A program made the translations under genes and the position numbers. DNA of 64,000 bases from Bacillota bacterium (GTDB taxonomy: Bacteria; Bacillota; Clostridia; Acetivibrionales; DSM-1351): NCBI GenBank assembly GCA_023412275.1, contig JAEYNY010000037.1:1-64000 (forward strand), written 5' to 3'. Position 1 is the first letter of the stretch, and every line of letters begins with the position of its first letter. Of this stretch, positions 35,525-44,572 are shown one piece after another. The notes below the pieces were generated by a model, which ran no database searches, was not told where the DNA came from, and saw only the letters and a list, made by a program, of their open reading frames with translations.

Positions 35525-36082
35525 TTGTCTAGAGTAATTGAGAATCCAAAACAGCTTATATTAAACAAGGCTAAGGAAATTCTGTATAATCAGGGCTATA
35601 GTAAGCTAAGCATGAGAGCTTTATCCAAGGCATGCGATATAGCTTTAGGTACGATATATAATTATTATCCAACTAAAAAAGACTTGATTATTGAAATGAT
35701 GATTGAATATTGGCAGAGCTATCTAAATTCGGTTAAAAACATAGCATCTTCCCACCATGATATTTATAATAAGTTGAATAATATATTCAATGAGCTAAGG
35801 ACATTTATTGAAAGCTTCAGACAGTACTGGCTAACCCCTGAGCTTTATGGCAGCCCTGAGTATATAGAAGGTGGATTAAAACAAGAATATATTTTCATGG
35901 AAAAGCTTGTAATTATTGTCCAAGATATTTTAGAACAAGAACAAGATAGCAATAATATTCAAGTCAAACTAGGGTCTCATGAAACAGCAAACTTTATAAT
36001 TATGAATTTCGTGACAATGGTTCAAATGCCGGTTTTTAAGTATTCATCCTTTGAATTATTTCTTAAAGAACTACTTAAATAA
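35525..36082 (+). CDS. TetR-family transcriptional regulator
   Basis: 185 aa starting at TTG 35525, chosen because GGGGAGG lies 7 bp upstream. The N-terminal helix-turn-helix is typical (MRALSKACDIALGTIYNYYPTK in pattern: helix, GTIYNYY, K), and the C-terminal ligand domain is divergent. Three near-identical 15-bp palindromes lie before this gene and before the HsmA-like gene, so its regulon includes both. The inducer is unknown; it may be a drug or lipid-like compound, as for many relatives. Confidence 0.9.
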   Translation: MSRVIENPKQLILNKAKEILYNQGYSKLSMRALSKACDIALGTIYNYYPTKKDLIIEMMIEYWQSYLNSVKNIASSHHDIYNKLNNIFNELRTFIESFRQYWLTPELYGSPEYIEGGLKQEYIFMEKLVIIVQDILEQEQDSNNIQVKLGSHETANFIIMNFVTMVQMPVFKYSSFELFLKELLK

Positions 36083-36118
36083 ATCATATCTTAAAGATAG
36101 GATTTTAGATAAAATCAA

Positions 36119-36133
36119 ATGAACAGTGTTCAC
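36119..36133. promoter_or_regulatory. TetR operator, copy 2
   Basis: ATGAACAGTGTTCAC, one base from a perfect palindrome and matching the operator at the tetR promoter. A further half-site (TTGTTCAT) follows near 36140. Confidence 0.65.
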
Positions 36134-36179
36134 GATGATTTGTTCATTATATATTTAAGACGCAACCTGGAGGTGTATT

Positions 36180-36215
36180 ATGATTAGCTATGCAGTAATA
36201 ACCAAGGTATATTAA
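36180..36215 (+). other. 11-codon micro-ORF with strong ribosome site
   Basis: ATG 36180 to TAA 36215 reads MISYAVITKVY and is preceded by CTGGAGGTGTATT, an excellent ribosome site. It sits between two TetR operators. It could be a leader peptide or the surviving start of a deleted gene. Confidence 0.35.
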
Positions 36216-36248
36216 TATTCAAGATTGGTGATATTTTTTTAACCGCAA

Positions 36249-36263
36249 ATGAACAGTGTTCAT
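36249..36263. promoter_or_regulatory. TetR operator, copy 3
   Basis: Perfect palindrome ATGAACAGTGTTCAT, 32 bp before the start of the HsmA-like membrane protein gene, inferring TetR control of that gene. Confidence 0.7.
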
Positions 36264-36294
36264 AAGAAAAAATAAAATTCAGGAGGTATTGATT

Positions 36295-36663
36295 ATGTTA
36301 ATTTCTGCTATAATTACAATTACATTGGCTCTTGTATTCTACACTATAGGTGTATGGAGCGAAAAAATTCAAGGTGAGCTTAAGAAATGGCATTTGGTTG
36401 TTTTTTATATAGGATTGATATTTGACACTACAGGAACAACAATAATGAGCAAGATTGCCACAGGAGGCTTCAAGCTAAATTTCCACGGCATTACAGGCTT
36501 GCTTGCAATTATATTAATGCTTTTCCATGCATTTTGGGCAACTGTAGTATTAGTTAAGAATGATTCAAAAGCTAAGGCAAACTTCCATAAATTAAGTATT
36601 GTTGTTTGGATTATATGGCTTATACCTTTCATTTCAGGTGCTATATTTGGCATGGCTAGGTAG
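36295..36663 (+). CDS. HsmA-like small integral membrane protein
   Basis: 122 aa from ATG 36295, chosen for AGGAGGT 7 bp upstream (an earlier GTG at 36256 lies inside the operator). Four hydrophobic segments; marks are FDTTGTTIMSKIA and HGITGLLAIILMLFHAFWA, which fit the HsmA/TIGR03987 family of unknown function. Gene order and operators make it the likely main target of the TetR regulator, perhaps as part of a membrane stress response. Confidence 0.72.
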   Translation: MLISAIITITLALVFYTIGVWSEKIQGELKKWHLVVFYIGLIFDTTGTTIMSKIATGGFKLNFHGITGLLAIILMLFHAFWATVVLVKNDSKAKANFHKLSIVVWIIWLIPFISGAIFGMAR

Positions 36664-36915
36664 TAAGTTTTAAAGCAGAGTTTACGCGCATTTTTCATAT
36701 ATTGTTCGCATTAGCCTGATATCATGATTTAGTATTCCATTTTGTGGGATTTATGTGTATAATAAGAAGTACTGCATATACGTAAGATAATGTGAACGAA
36801 GAGGGTTAAAAGAGTTTTGTGTTAGTCGAGATTTTAATGGAAATAACCAATAAAGCACCTTTTCTATGTAATTTCAACTATTAATGTTAGCAAAATAAAG
36901 GAGCTGATAGAATCC

Positions 36916-37356
36916 GTGAAAACGTCTTTTAAAATGAAAATATCTTTATTATGTATATTTGTTATGATTAGTGTGGTCGGTATATCCTTTCTTGTATTAA
37001 AATCTAAAGACAATGACATTAAGACATTTACGGAAATCAGTAAAGGTATGTCAAAGAACTTAAACCAACTTAACAACACATCAGGCATAACCTTGACAGG
37101 ATTAGCCTCTGATCCAAATGAGAAATTGTTTAAAATAGGAATCAACATGGATATGAAAAAAATAACACCTGAGCAATTAAAAGAAATTATAGAATCGTAT
37201 CTTGTAACTACATCATCATTTACTTCGAATAAAGATTGGAAAAGTTTGTTGAAGCCTTATAATATAAGAATCGAAGAACTGTCTAGCGGTAAATTAATTG
37301 CGGAAAAAACACTTAATTCCACAGAGATTATTTGGTTTCCTTTTTCAACTGAATAG
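36916..37356 (+). CDS. Membrane-anchored or secreted protein of unknown function
   Basis: 146 aa (GTG 36916, AAAGGAG 12 bp upstream; ATG 36934 is an alternative start). One N-terminal hydrophobic segment (ISLLCIFVMISVVGISFLVL) after positive residues suggests a membrane anchor or signal sequence. The rest is soluble and mixed (KDND, MKKITPEQLKEIIESYL). No family recognised. A terminator follows. Confidence 0.6.
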   Translation: MKTSFKMKISLLCIFVMISVVGISFLVLKSKDNDIKTFTEISKGMSKNLNQLNNTSGITLTGLASDPNEKLFKIGINMDMKKITPEQLKEIIESYLVTTSSFTSNKDWKSLLKPYNIRIEELSSGKLIAEKTLNSTEIIWFPFSTE

Positions 37357-37417
37357 TTAAATTGGTCTTTGAAGATTTATTTGAATCGTATTCTTTTTAT
37401 ATAACAACTTAAACGGG

Positions 37418-37446
37418 CTGCATATTTGCAAAAGTATGCAGTTTTT
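37418..37446 (+). terminator. Rho-independent terminator
   Basis: Seven-bp stem CTGCATA (37418-37424) with TATGCAG (37435-37441), followed by TTTTT. Ends the transcript of the preceding anchored protein. Confidence 0.7.
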
Positions 37447-37577
37447 GTTTGCTTGCAATTTACTTATCGTTCCCATTAGCCTTATATTAAGAAAAAAAGG
37501 AAGGTTCACATAAATAAGAAAACACACATAGTTTATAATATGACATTTGTTATTTTGTAAACATGTGGAGGTTGAAA

Positions 37578-37982
37578 ATGTTAAATTATAATACAGAGCG
37601 ACAAGGGATTCCTCATACCATTATAGTGGAGGCTAGGCAAATTGCATCCAACCGAATTTTAATGACGTATGATCGGCGGACTGATTTAGCATCAGCAACA
37701 AATGTTTCGAATTATTGGATTAGAAGTAATATGGGTCCTGTTGGTATAGCGAGTGTAGGAATGAAAGAAGCTCTAACGGCAGATAATGCAATACGCCCCG
37801 ATATGGCAAGAATAACGCCTGCTGACAATTCTAGGATGAGATACATCATGACATTTAGGGTTAATGCAATGGCTGGTATCATGTATACAGTGCTCCCTTG
37901 TTTTGTTAATTTAGAAGGAATGACTGGTTATAGAGGAGAAAATTGGAGCCCATTTAGCAGAAATATGTTTATTGGCATGTAA
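37578..37982 (+). CDS. Small protein with an SbsA/Big-like beta-sandwich pattern
   Basis: 134 aa from ATG 37578, chosen because GTGGAGGTTG precedes it. No signal peptide. The region DLASATNVSNYWI resembles the start of bacterial Ig-like (SbsA/Big_5) domains, in which one strand follows an ATNVSNY element; the rest is Met/Arg-rich (MARITPADNSRMRYIMTFRV). Function unknown. It is a single gene with a promoter gap before it and a weak hairpin after it. Confidence 0.55.
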   Translation: MLNYNTERQGIPHTIIVEARQIASNRILMTYDRRTDLASATNVSNYWIRSNMGPVGIASVGMKEALTADNAIRPDMARITPADNSRMRYIMTFRVNAMAGIMYTVLPCFVNLEGMTGYRGENWSPFSRNMFIGM

Positions 37983-37991
37983 TTTTTGTTT

Positions 37992-38024
37992 ACTGCATAT
38001 TCGATAACGAGTGTGCAGTATTTA
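37992..38024 (+). terminator. Probable terminator hairpin
   Basis: Nine-bp stem (37992-38000 with 38011-38019, two G-T pairs) after the 134-aa gene; the T tract (ATTTATTTG) is broken. Confidence 0.45.
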
Positions 38025-38065
38025 TTTGCTCTCAACATGTTTTATTTAGTTCACATAATCCTGTT

Positions 38066-39403
38066 TTAATGATTAATATTTTTAATGGTATACCCTGACT
38101 CGATGAAAGTATTTGTAATCCTATGAAGAGGAGAATTTTCCTTATATTCATAGGATGGATATGAGTTAGGATCTTTTGTAAGCACGATAAACTCAAATTC
38201 TATACTTGGATGAAAAAATAAGCTCGCTAGGGTGCCATTGCTCAGATTCTTGATTTTGTTTATCATATTATTTGTATCCCACTTGTCTTGCACATAGCCT
38301 AGAGGAGTTGGTATATACTTGACTACCCGGTTGCCATTGTTAACCTTGGTTATATTTTTTTCAAAATAAAACACTTGATACTCGTAGATATTATCAAAAT
38401 ATTGTTCCATTATTTTTTTCTGAGAGGGTAGAGCAGCATAATGGGGGCTTTCAAAGAACGATATTGGTATGTCAAGCTTTTTGGCACAATCAATGGCAGA
38501 TTTCAGTCTTTTTATAATACTTTCTTTATCTATATTGCGGTTGCCGTTGAATTCAATTCCGTTTATACTTACTTCGTCTCCATACTGATGAGTATATCCA
38601 TGAAGACCAATTAAACCGCTTTGATCGACTAAACAGTCTAGGGTATAAATAAAATTGGCATTATGAATACTATATTTTACTGCTGGATCATTATCTATAT
38701 TTTTTTGAGGATCGATATATCTTGGAACCCACCCTAAATGTATGGGGATATTTCGTGAGTAGCAATAATCGAATATTATTCTTAATTTTTCAAGACTTTC
38801 CGCAGTCGCATATCTCTGTTCCGGTGCTATATCTTCAAATCTGATTAAAGCAGGTTTCCCATTATCTGGCTGCTTGGAAGCGGATGTATTATCCCTGTTC
38901 CAGAAAAGGCCAATGCTATTATTTTTTTCGTCCCAAACTACCTTAAGATTCAGCATTTTTTTCAGATCAAATAATGACACGTAAATTGAATTATCTGTCA
39001 CTAATGCTTTTTTCTTTAAGGAAGCTTTTTTATTGTTTTTGACATAATAATTTTCCTTGGTATAAAGATCAATTTGATTTTTATTTACATTTATACTGGC
39101 TTTTCCACTTTTAAAGGTAATATCTCCATCTATATTATTTATGATTTCTGTTAAAGGTAGGTAGTACCTGTTATATTCTTCGTATATGGGCAAAGATAAA
39201 TCAAGCCTGTTTCCCTCAAAATTGACAGTTATATTTTTTTTCTCCAGGGAAATGCCTTCGGGTTTACTGTATTTAGATTCATCTGCAATATCCATTCTGA
39301 GAGCCTTATCACCATCATCATGCATCATAGAACAGCCTGAGCTGAGTAAAGCTGTTCCCGTAAGCACTAAAGCTAGAATGAATAAAAGTAGTCTGCTACG
39401 CAT
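38066..39403 (-). CDS. Lipoprotein with copper-amine-oxidase-N-like and DUF2334 deacetylase-like domains
   Basis: 445 aa; AGGAGA precedes ATG. A lipobox (LLSSGC, Cys about residue 24) marks it as a membrane-anchored lipoprotein. Residues about 55-170 resemble the copper amine oxidase N-like surface domain (YYLPLTEII, YVSLFDLKKML, WDEKNNSIGLFW). Residues about 185-440 match DUF2334, a polysaccharide-deacetylase-like barrel (ALIRFEDIAP, LHGYTHQYG, FESPHYAALP). It probably acts on cell-surface or extracellular polysaccharide. It converges with the gene before it and stands alone. Confidence 0.8.
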   Translation of the reverse strand: MRSRLLLFILALVLTGTALLSSGCSMMHDDGDKALRMDIADESKYSKPEGISLEKKNITVNFEGNRLDLSLPIYEEYNRYYLPLTEIINNIDGDITFKSGKASINVNKNQIDLYTKENYYVKNNKKASLKKKALVTDNSIYVSLFDLKKMLNLKVVWDEKNNSIGLFWNRDNTSASKQPDNGKPALIRFEDIAPEQRYATAESLEKLRIIFDYCYSRNIPIHLGWVPRYIDPQKNIDNDPAVKYSIHNANFIYTLDCLVDQSGLIGLHGYTHQYGDEVSINGIEFNGNRNIDKESIIKRLKSAIDCAKKLDIPISFFESPHYAALPSQKKIMEQYFDNIYEYQVFYFEKNITKVNNGNRVVKYIPTPLGYVQDKWDTNNMINKIKNLSNGTLASLFFHPSIEFEFIVLTKDPNSYPSYEYKENSPLHRITNTFIESGYTIKNINH

Positions 39404-39696
39404 ATTAATACGTCTCCTTCTTCGATTAGGCCATCATTATTTTACATTAGTTTATGTAAAAATGGCAGAAATAATCAATTTATAAAAAGATTATAGATCT
39501 ACAAACTAAGCATACTCAACCTGTATTGTTCATGGAACATTACTTGTCCCTTTGGTGAAAACAGGAAAAATAGGCACAAAGAGGCAAGTCAAAAAGAACA
39601 CTCCATGTTGATTTTTATTCCTTTATAAAAAAATTTGGTATAAAATAAAAGAATTGGATACAGTTGAGGTGATTATTTCATTCGGGAGGATAGAAA

Positions 39697-40218
39697 ATGA
39701 GCGAACTTATTAAATTTGAAGTTAAAAGATTACCGGGTATAAAACTAGTGGGGAAAGAACTCCGGTATAATATGGAAGCACATATGAAAGGTGATAATCG
39801 GATTCCCGCTTTTTGGGATAAAAGTTTCTCTGACGGAATTTTTTCATTGCTTGAAGAACAAACCGATTTTATCTTTGACAGTGCATATGTAGGTGTAATG
39901 ATTGACTGGGACAAAGGGGATGGAGACTTTTCGTATATCGTTGGTATGTTAATGAAAGATGGAGTAGCAGTTCCTGAAGGCTACTACTATAAAGATATAG
40001 AAGAAACAGATGTTGCAATTGGTTGGATTAAAGGTAAAGACACAGCTGATGTTTGCTCTTCTGCTCATTCTCTTACTGAGCAAGCCATCAAGGAAAATGG
40101 TTATAACTGTGACAAAATGAAATGGTCCATGGAGTTATATAATTGTCCACGATTTACTACACCCGATGAAAATGGGGATATAATCCTTGATTATTATATT
40201 CCCATTAATGATAAATAA
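39697..40218 (+). CDS. GyrI-like small-molecule-binding domain protein
   Basis: 173 aa, with GGGAGGATAGAAA before ATG. It matches the effector-binding domain of AraC/MerR-type regulators and SbmC/GyrI (VKRLPGIKLVG start, WFxxP-type end YNCPRFTTPDENGDIILDYY), but has no DNA-binding domain. Such single-domain proteins bind or sequester toxic compounds. Two broken relatives of the same family occur at 55316 and 57632. Confidence 0.8.
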   Translation: MSELIKFEVKRLPGIKLVGKELRYNMEAHMKGDNRIPAFWDKSFSDGIFSLLEEQTDFIFDSAYVGVMIDWDKGDGDFSYIVGMLMKDGVAVPEGYYYKDIEETDVAIGWIKGKDTADVCSSAHSLTEQAIKENGYNCDKMKWSMELYNCPRFTTPDENGDIILDYYIPINDK

Positions 40219-40235
40219 TTAGTGCAAAAACTGAT

Positions 40236-40269
40236 AAAAATGCATATTCAGCAATGAGTATGCATTTTT
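40236..40269. terminator. Bidirectional terminator between convergent genes
   Basis: Perfect 11-bp stem AAAAATGCATA (40236-40246) with TATGCATTTTT (40259-40269); A and T runs on both sides serve both strands. Confidence 0.85.
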
Positions 40270-40276
40270 GGTACTA

Positions 40277-41596
40277 TTATATCCCGGAAGCTATCGGTGC
40301 ATTTTGGTCTATCAGGTCAGGTATGTAAATAGATTTAGCTCTCCCAATCAGTGAACGCCATTCACATATCAATTCACCATGCAGACGGAATTCTTTATTG
40401 TTTTCTTCAATGCAGCATTCCAGATTATCTAATAAGTGTTGACCTATCATGGTATAGTCATCGTTAAAGCCTATTAAAATTTCGTTTATGATTTGTCTTA
40501 GCCGTTCTTTTCTTTCTTTTTTTGAAGCTAAACTCTGAGAAGATATATAAGTCCCTAATTCTTGAATGTATGAGTCAGTTATTATGTTTGTGGTATCATC
40601 TGAATTCTTGGGTATATCTAAATAAAGATTAAAGTAGTCGGCGAACTTCAGCATACCTTTCCAGTAATTTATTTTACTTTGTAAGTTAAACCTTTCGGAG
40701 TGATATTCATGGAAAACCTCTCTGGAATGATGAAGAAAAGGAATACCTATGGAAGCAGCCGTATCAAACGGAAAATAATCGGCAGAAAGCGTATTTTTCC
40801 CCGGAAGAGCGGGTATGTATTCATGAAGCTTGTAAACAGCTATATTACCACAATCAGGGTAATACTCACTGTTGACAGAGGTAACAAGATTTATTTCATC
40901 GTCTTGTTTTAACGGCTTGTCAAATTGATAAGCTTTTGTACATATATCCTTAACAGCATCCTTTGAAAATCCCAATAATTCATAAAGCCTATATATATGC
41001 TCATAGGATTTTTTTGCAAAATCTTTTAAATCGAGGTTCCATTCGCCGAAATAATTTCCTCCTATAACCCATATCTCTTTATCATCAATCCTTGGATCAG
41101 GTTTTGTCAGACCCAATTGCTCCTTAACGTAAGAAACAGGTTTGTTCAGGTATTTTAACTCAAACTCAATAGGATACATGGTTTTGGCGCACTTGATTTC
41201 GTCCGAAATCAAGCATGTATCAGAATCTCTCCTGTGAAACATGTCTGCATTAAACGAACTGGCAAAAAGAAAAAGTTTATTCATTGCAGTCCCATAATTT
41301 TTTTCCCTTGATACAAATAAATTTTTTAGCTGGCTAGATTTATTTTCAAAAAGAGTTTGAAAATATTTGTTTTGGTGCTCCACGGTCATATGAATTATTT
41401 TGACTTCAGGATACGTATATTTTAATTCTGATATAACATTATGGTTATGTTTTACAAATGCCTCATCTGTTGTTTCTGCAATAACAATGGGAATTTCAAG
41501 GCTATAGGTCTTTTGAGCAAATGCTACTTCTTTTATATAACTCCTTAGAGATTTTTCAATACTCCTGTTGGTAGGAATAAAATAAACTGAATTCAT
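40277..41596 (-). CDS. Glycosyltransferase-like protein (DUF6271-like)
   Basis: 439 aa; AAGGAGAG precedes ATG. The N-terminal half has a GT-A-like nucleotide-sugar pattern: VYFIPTNRS at the start, alternating strands (IPIVIAETTD), then GTAMNKLFLFASSFNADMF leading to RRDSDTC, where the DSD triad may bind the metal. The second half is helical. I associate this layout with DUF6271-type proteins, but only tentatively. Monocistronic, converging with the GyrI-like gene. Substrates unknown. Confidence 0.55.
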   Translation of the reverse strand: MNSVYFIPTNRSIEKSLRSYIKEVAFAQKTYSLEIPIVIAETTDEAFVKHNHNVISELKYTYPEVKIIHMTVEHQNKYFQTLFENKSSQLKNLFVSREKNYGTAMNKLFLFASSFNADMFHRRDSDTCLISDEIKCAKTMYPIEFELKYLNKPVSYVKEQLGLTKPDPRIDDKEIWVIGGNYFGEWNLDLKDFAKKSYEHIYRLYELLGFSKDAVKDICTKAYQFDKPLKQDDEINLVTSVNSEYYPDCGNIAVYKLHEYIPALPGKNTLSADYFPFDTAASIGIPFLHHSREVFHEYHSERFNLQSKINYWKGMLKFADYFNLYLDIPKNSDDTTNIITDSYIQELGTYISSQSLASKKERKERLRQIINEILIGFNDDYTMIGQHLLDNLECCIEENNKEFRLHGELICEWRSLIGRAKSIYIPDLIDQNAPIASGI

Positions 41597-41788
41597 TGAT
41601 CAACTCTCCTTTTCAGGTACATAGTCTGTAATACCTGATTCTTCATCTGCTCAATAGAGTTTTAAGATGTGATATTAATAATAGATATTGTCCAAAATAT
41701 AATGAAACCCATAATTTACAATTAATTACAAGATTATCATACTAAACATTTGAACGTCAAGAGTTGGCACAAAACAATAAGAAGGACA

Positions 41789-42559
41789 TTAAGCTGCTTT
41801 TTGTTTATAAACTCTCATTGCAAATATATATGCAACAATAAGAATACCAAGACACCACGCAAGTGCAATCAAAATGTCATTACCGACAGGCTGTTGAGTG
41901 AGCAGAGAACGTATTGCATCCACGATGGAAGTGACCGGCTGGTTTTCGGCAAAAACACGAACAGGCCCCGGCATAGAATCGGTTGGTACAAAGGCCGAGC
42001 TTATAAATGGAAGGAAGATAAGAGGGTAGGAAAAGGCACCTGCACCGTCTACGGATTTTGCCGATAGTCCGGCAATCGCCGCAATCCATGTTAGGGCTAG
42101 AGTAAATATGGCCAGAATACCTGCCACGGCAAGCCAGGACAATATTCCTGCAGACGAACGGAACCCCATAATGAGTGCTACTAAAATGATTACAACAACT
42201 GAAATCGCATTTGATACAAGTGATGTCAGTACATGTCCCCACAGCACGGATGAACCCGCGATTGGCATAGAGTGGAATCTTTCAAAGATGCCGCTTTTCA
42301 TATCCATGAACAGGCGATAAGCTGTGTAGGATATACCACTTGCAATGGCAATCAGCAGGATGCCGGGCAGCAGGTAATTTACATAATTATTTGTTTTGGC
42401 TTGAATCGCTCCGCCCAACACATAAACGAACAGCAGCATCATTGCAATTGGAGTGATAGTGACTGTAATAATTGTATCCATGCTACGGAAAATATGGCGC
42501 ATGGAACGTCCGAGCATTACGCCAATATCACTAAAATAATGTTTTTTAATTGTACCCAT
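41789..42559 (-). CDS. ABC-2 type transporter permease (DrrB-like)
   Basis: 256 aa, six hydrophobic segments, with the ABC-2 pattern (LLPGILLIAIASGISYTA, then SGIFERFHSMPIAGSSVLWG, and ITSIVDAIRSLL near the end). It starts directly after the ATPase stop codon with AAGGAGG upstream, so the two are co-translated. Together they form a drug- or lipid-type exporter of the daunorubicin-resistance class under PadR control. Confidence 0.9.
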   Translation of the reverse strand: MGTIKKHYFSDIGVMLGRSMRHIFRSMDTIITVTITPIAMMLLFVYVLGGAIQAKTNNYVNYLLPGILLIAIASGISYTAYRLFMDMKSGIFERFHSMPIAGSSVLWGHVLTSLVSNAISVVVIILVALIMGFRSSAGILSWLAVAGILAIFTLALTWIAAIAGLSAKSVDGAGAFSYPLIFLPFISSAFVPTDSMPGPVRVFAENQPVTSIVDAIRSLLTQQPVGNDILIALAWCLGILIVAYIFAMRVYKQKAA

Positions 42560-43318
42560 TTAAATTTCCTCCTTTTTGCCGATAATTGCCAGAAATATCT
42601 CTTCCAAAGTCAGCTGTTTTTCCACATACTCCACCTTTGTAGGAGGGAATAGTTTTTTTAGATCTTCAAGTGTTCCGTTGGCTATAATTTTTCCTTCATG
42701 AAGAATGGCAATTGTGTCGGCGAGGTGTTCAGCTTCATCTAAGTACTGTGTAGTTAAGAATACGGTAGTGCCACCATTAGAAAGTTCTTTGACAACCTTC
42801 CAAACCTCAATGCGTGCCTCGGGGTCAAGCCCGGTTGTCGGCTCGTCGAGAAATATAACCTGCGGATTTCCTATAAGGCTCATAGCTATATCCAACTTCC
42901 TACGCATTCCTCCCGAATAAGTAGACACCCTGCGGTCGGCAGCTTCTGTCATTCCAAAACGGTTAAGCAAACCGTCTGCAACAAGGTGTGGATCTGTCAG
43001 GTGCCGTAGCTTGGCAATCATAACAAGGTTTTCCCGTCCGGTCAATATCTCATCAACGGCGGCAAATTGCCCGGTTAGGCTGATGGACTGACGTACATTG
43101 TCGGGCTTTAATGCAACGTCAAAGCCGTTGACGGTGGCTGTCCCGCCATCATGTTTCAGTAGTGTAGAGAGGATTTTGACAATTGTTGTTTTGCCAGCAC
43201 CATTGGAGCCCAACAGGGCGAAAATACTGCCCTTTTCCACTTGAAAATCCACACTCTTTAGAACTTGAAGTTTTTTGTAGGATTTTTGCAGTCCTTTTAC
43301 TTGAATTGCTTTTTCCAT
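42560..43318 (-). CDS. ABC transporter ATP-binding protein (DrrA-like)
   Basis: 252 aa. Walker A (GSNGAGKTT), signature (TYSGGMRRKLDIA), Walker B (VIFLDEPTTGLDP) and the switch His region are intact. The length is shorter than typical DrrA (about 310 aa), the usual C-terminal extension being reduced. Energises the permease in the next gene. Confidence 0.93.
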   Translation of the reverse strand: MEKAIQVKGLQKSYKKLQVLKSVDFQVEKGSIFALLGSNGAGKTTIVKILSTLLKHDGGTATVNGFDVALKPDNVRQSISLTGQFAAVDEILTGRENLVMIAKLRHLTDPHLVADGLLNRFGMTEAADRRVSTYSGGMRRKLDIAMSLIGNPQVIFLDEPTTGLDPEARIEVWKVVKELSNGGTTVFLTTQYLDEAEHLADTIAILHEGKIIANGTLEDLKKLFPPTKVEYVEKQLTLEEIFLAIIGKKEEI

Positions 43319-43333
43319 TCAGATATCCCCCTT

Positions 43334-43684
43334 TTACTTTGATTTATCCGTATCCTTTTTTATGGCCTTGTAAACTTCCCGGTCAACAGATTCCTGATAA
43401 ATGTCCGCATAAGTTTTTGAATCTTTTATTAGATCGTCGCAGAAAGCAGCTACGTTGCTGCCCGTTACTTCCAGCACATCTTTCCCCACAGCCGCGCCTT
43501 CTTCAAAAAGATCAACAATCCCCGATAGTAAACCTGTTCCTTCAGTTAGTTCAACAGGGCCTACCTTAAAGAGATATTTTTGAATCTCCCTATACACAAT
43601 CTGATAGTCTGACGGGAGTGCTTTGACACGGGCTACATGTGCTCGCCACTCTTTTTTACCTTCGATGATATCTTGTATTCTCAT
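43334..43684 (-). CDS. DUF1048 family protein, copy 2
   Basis: 116 aa, helical and soluble. It resembles the DUF1048 proteins regularly found between padR and ABC genes in Firmicutes (RVKALPSDYQIVYREIQKYL, GLLSGIVDLFEEGA, FCDDLI). Function unknown in the family. Paralogous to the gene upstream. Confidence 0.8.
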   Translation of the reverse strand: MRIQDIIEGKKEWRAHVARVKALPSDYQIVYREIQKYLFKVGPVELTEGTGLLSGIVDLFEEGAAVGKDVLEVTGSNVAAFCDDLIKDSKTYADIYQESVDREVYKAIKKDTDKSK

Positions 43685-43693
43685 TTTATCCTC

Positions 43694-44041
43694 CTATTTA
43701 CCTAATTTTTTAGCGATATTGTTGTTGAGTTGCTGACGCCATTTGTCACGAAAAGACTTTGCTCCTTCTTCACCGGCCAGTGCTGAGCAGAAGCCTTTGA
43801 TATCTTCACCCAGAACCTCATCGATACTCTGACCGTCTGCTGCGGTTTCTTCCAGTAGGTCAAGTACACCGTCAAGAATTGGCATGAGATTGCGACCGGT
43901 GAGGTCAGAGTGGGGCCAGAGGTTTAACTTAATTTTTTCCCATGCCTCTTGGTAATCAGCAGGGAGTTTTTTGGCACGTGATTCAAAGATTTTCAATGCT
44001 TTAGTCATGTCACTTCCTGTAATCATTTCCCACAAATTCAT
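43694..44041 (-). CDS. DUF1048 family protein, copy 1
   Basis: 115 aa (RAKKLPADYQEAWEKIKLNL, ILDGVLDLLEETAADGQ, VLGEDIKGFCSALAGE). Its ATG overlaps the padR stop (TAATG), so it is translationally coupled. Same family as the next gene; likely an accessory to the regulator or transporter. Confidence 0.8.
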   Translation of the reverse strand: MNLWEMITGSDMTKALKIFESRAKKLPADYQEAWEKIKLNLWPHSDLTGRNLMPILDGVLDLLEETAADGQSIDEVLGEDIKGFCSALAGEEGAKSFRDKWRQQLNNNIAKKLGK

Positions 44042-44373
44042 TATATTTTCTCCTTTAATTCATTAATTTTAGACGAAACAAATTCCCATTTTTCCCAAAA
44101 GCGGTTTAGTTCTTCTAGTCCTGAGTCGTTTAACGAGTAGAACTTTCGCGGTGGCCCCATATCGGAGGGCTTTTTTTCTATGTTCACTAGTTTATTCTTC
44201 TCTAGCCGGACTAAAATGGTGTAGACAGTTCCTTCCACAACATCTGAAAATCCGAGAGTATTTAACCGCCGGGTTATTTCGTAGCCGTAGGTTTCGCCGC
44301 GACTTATAATTTCAAGGACACAGCCCTCAAGTACCCCTTTGAGCATTTCCGTTAGATTATCCAGTACAATCAC
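44041..44373 (-). CDS. PadR-family transcriptional regulator
   Basis: About 110 aa. Winged-helix PadR pattern: LEGCVLEIISRGETYGYEI, VVEGTVYTILVRLEKN, PPRKFYSLND. The GTG at 44373 lies immediately against the AGGAGG site and cannot be used by it; the codon at normal spacing is CTG 44364, and the first ATG is 44346. The true start is therefore uncertain. Probably represses the operon until a transported compound binds. Confidence 0.88.
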   Translation of the reverse strand: MIVLDNLTEMLKGVLEGCVLEIISRGETYGYEITRRLNTLGFSDVVEGTVYTILVRLEKNKLVNIEKKPSDMGPPRKFYSLNDSGLEELNRFWEKWEFVSSKINELKEKI

Positions 44374-44425
44374 CTCCTCACACTATTCTGTATGACTAGT
44401 ATTCGGTATTACTTACTACTGGTAC

Positions 44426-44454
44426 ATAGTAACACGTAGTAGTACCGCTGTCAA
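44426..44454 (-). promoter_or_regulatory. Promoter of the padR-ABC operon
   Basis: On the - strand: TTGACA (44454-44449), a 17-bp spacer, TACTAT (44431-44426). The spacer and flanks repeat GTAC/TACTAC elements that could form the PadR operator. Confidence 0.75.
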
Positions 44455-44572
44455 GACAAAAAATAAATGAACTCATTGGCATTTATCAACGTTATATATT
44501 TTTTTATAATCTGGGTGTTAGAAGACCCCAAAAATTTACTTATATTTGAGTAAACTTTTTGGGAGTGATCTA

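Noticed and set aside
41750..42652. Several + strand reading frames opposite the ABC transporter genes
   Set aside because: They lie fully within convincing - strand genes and have no family features.
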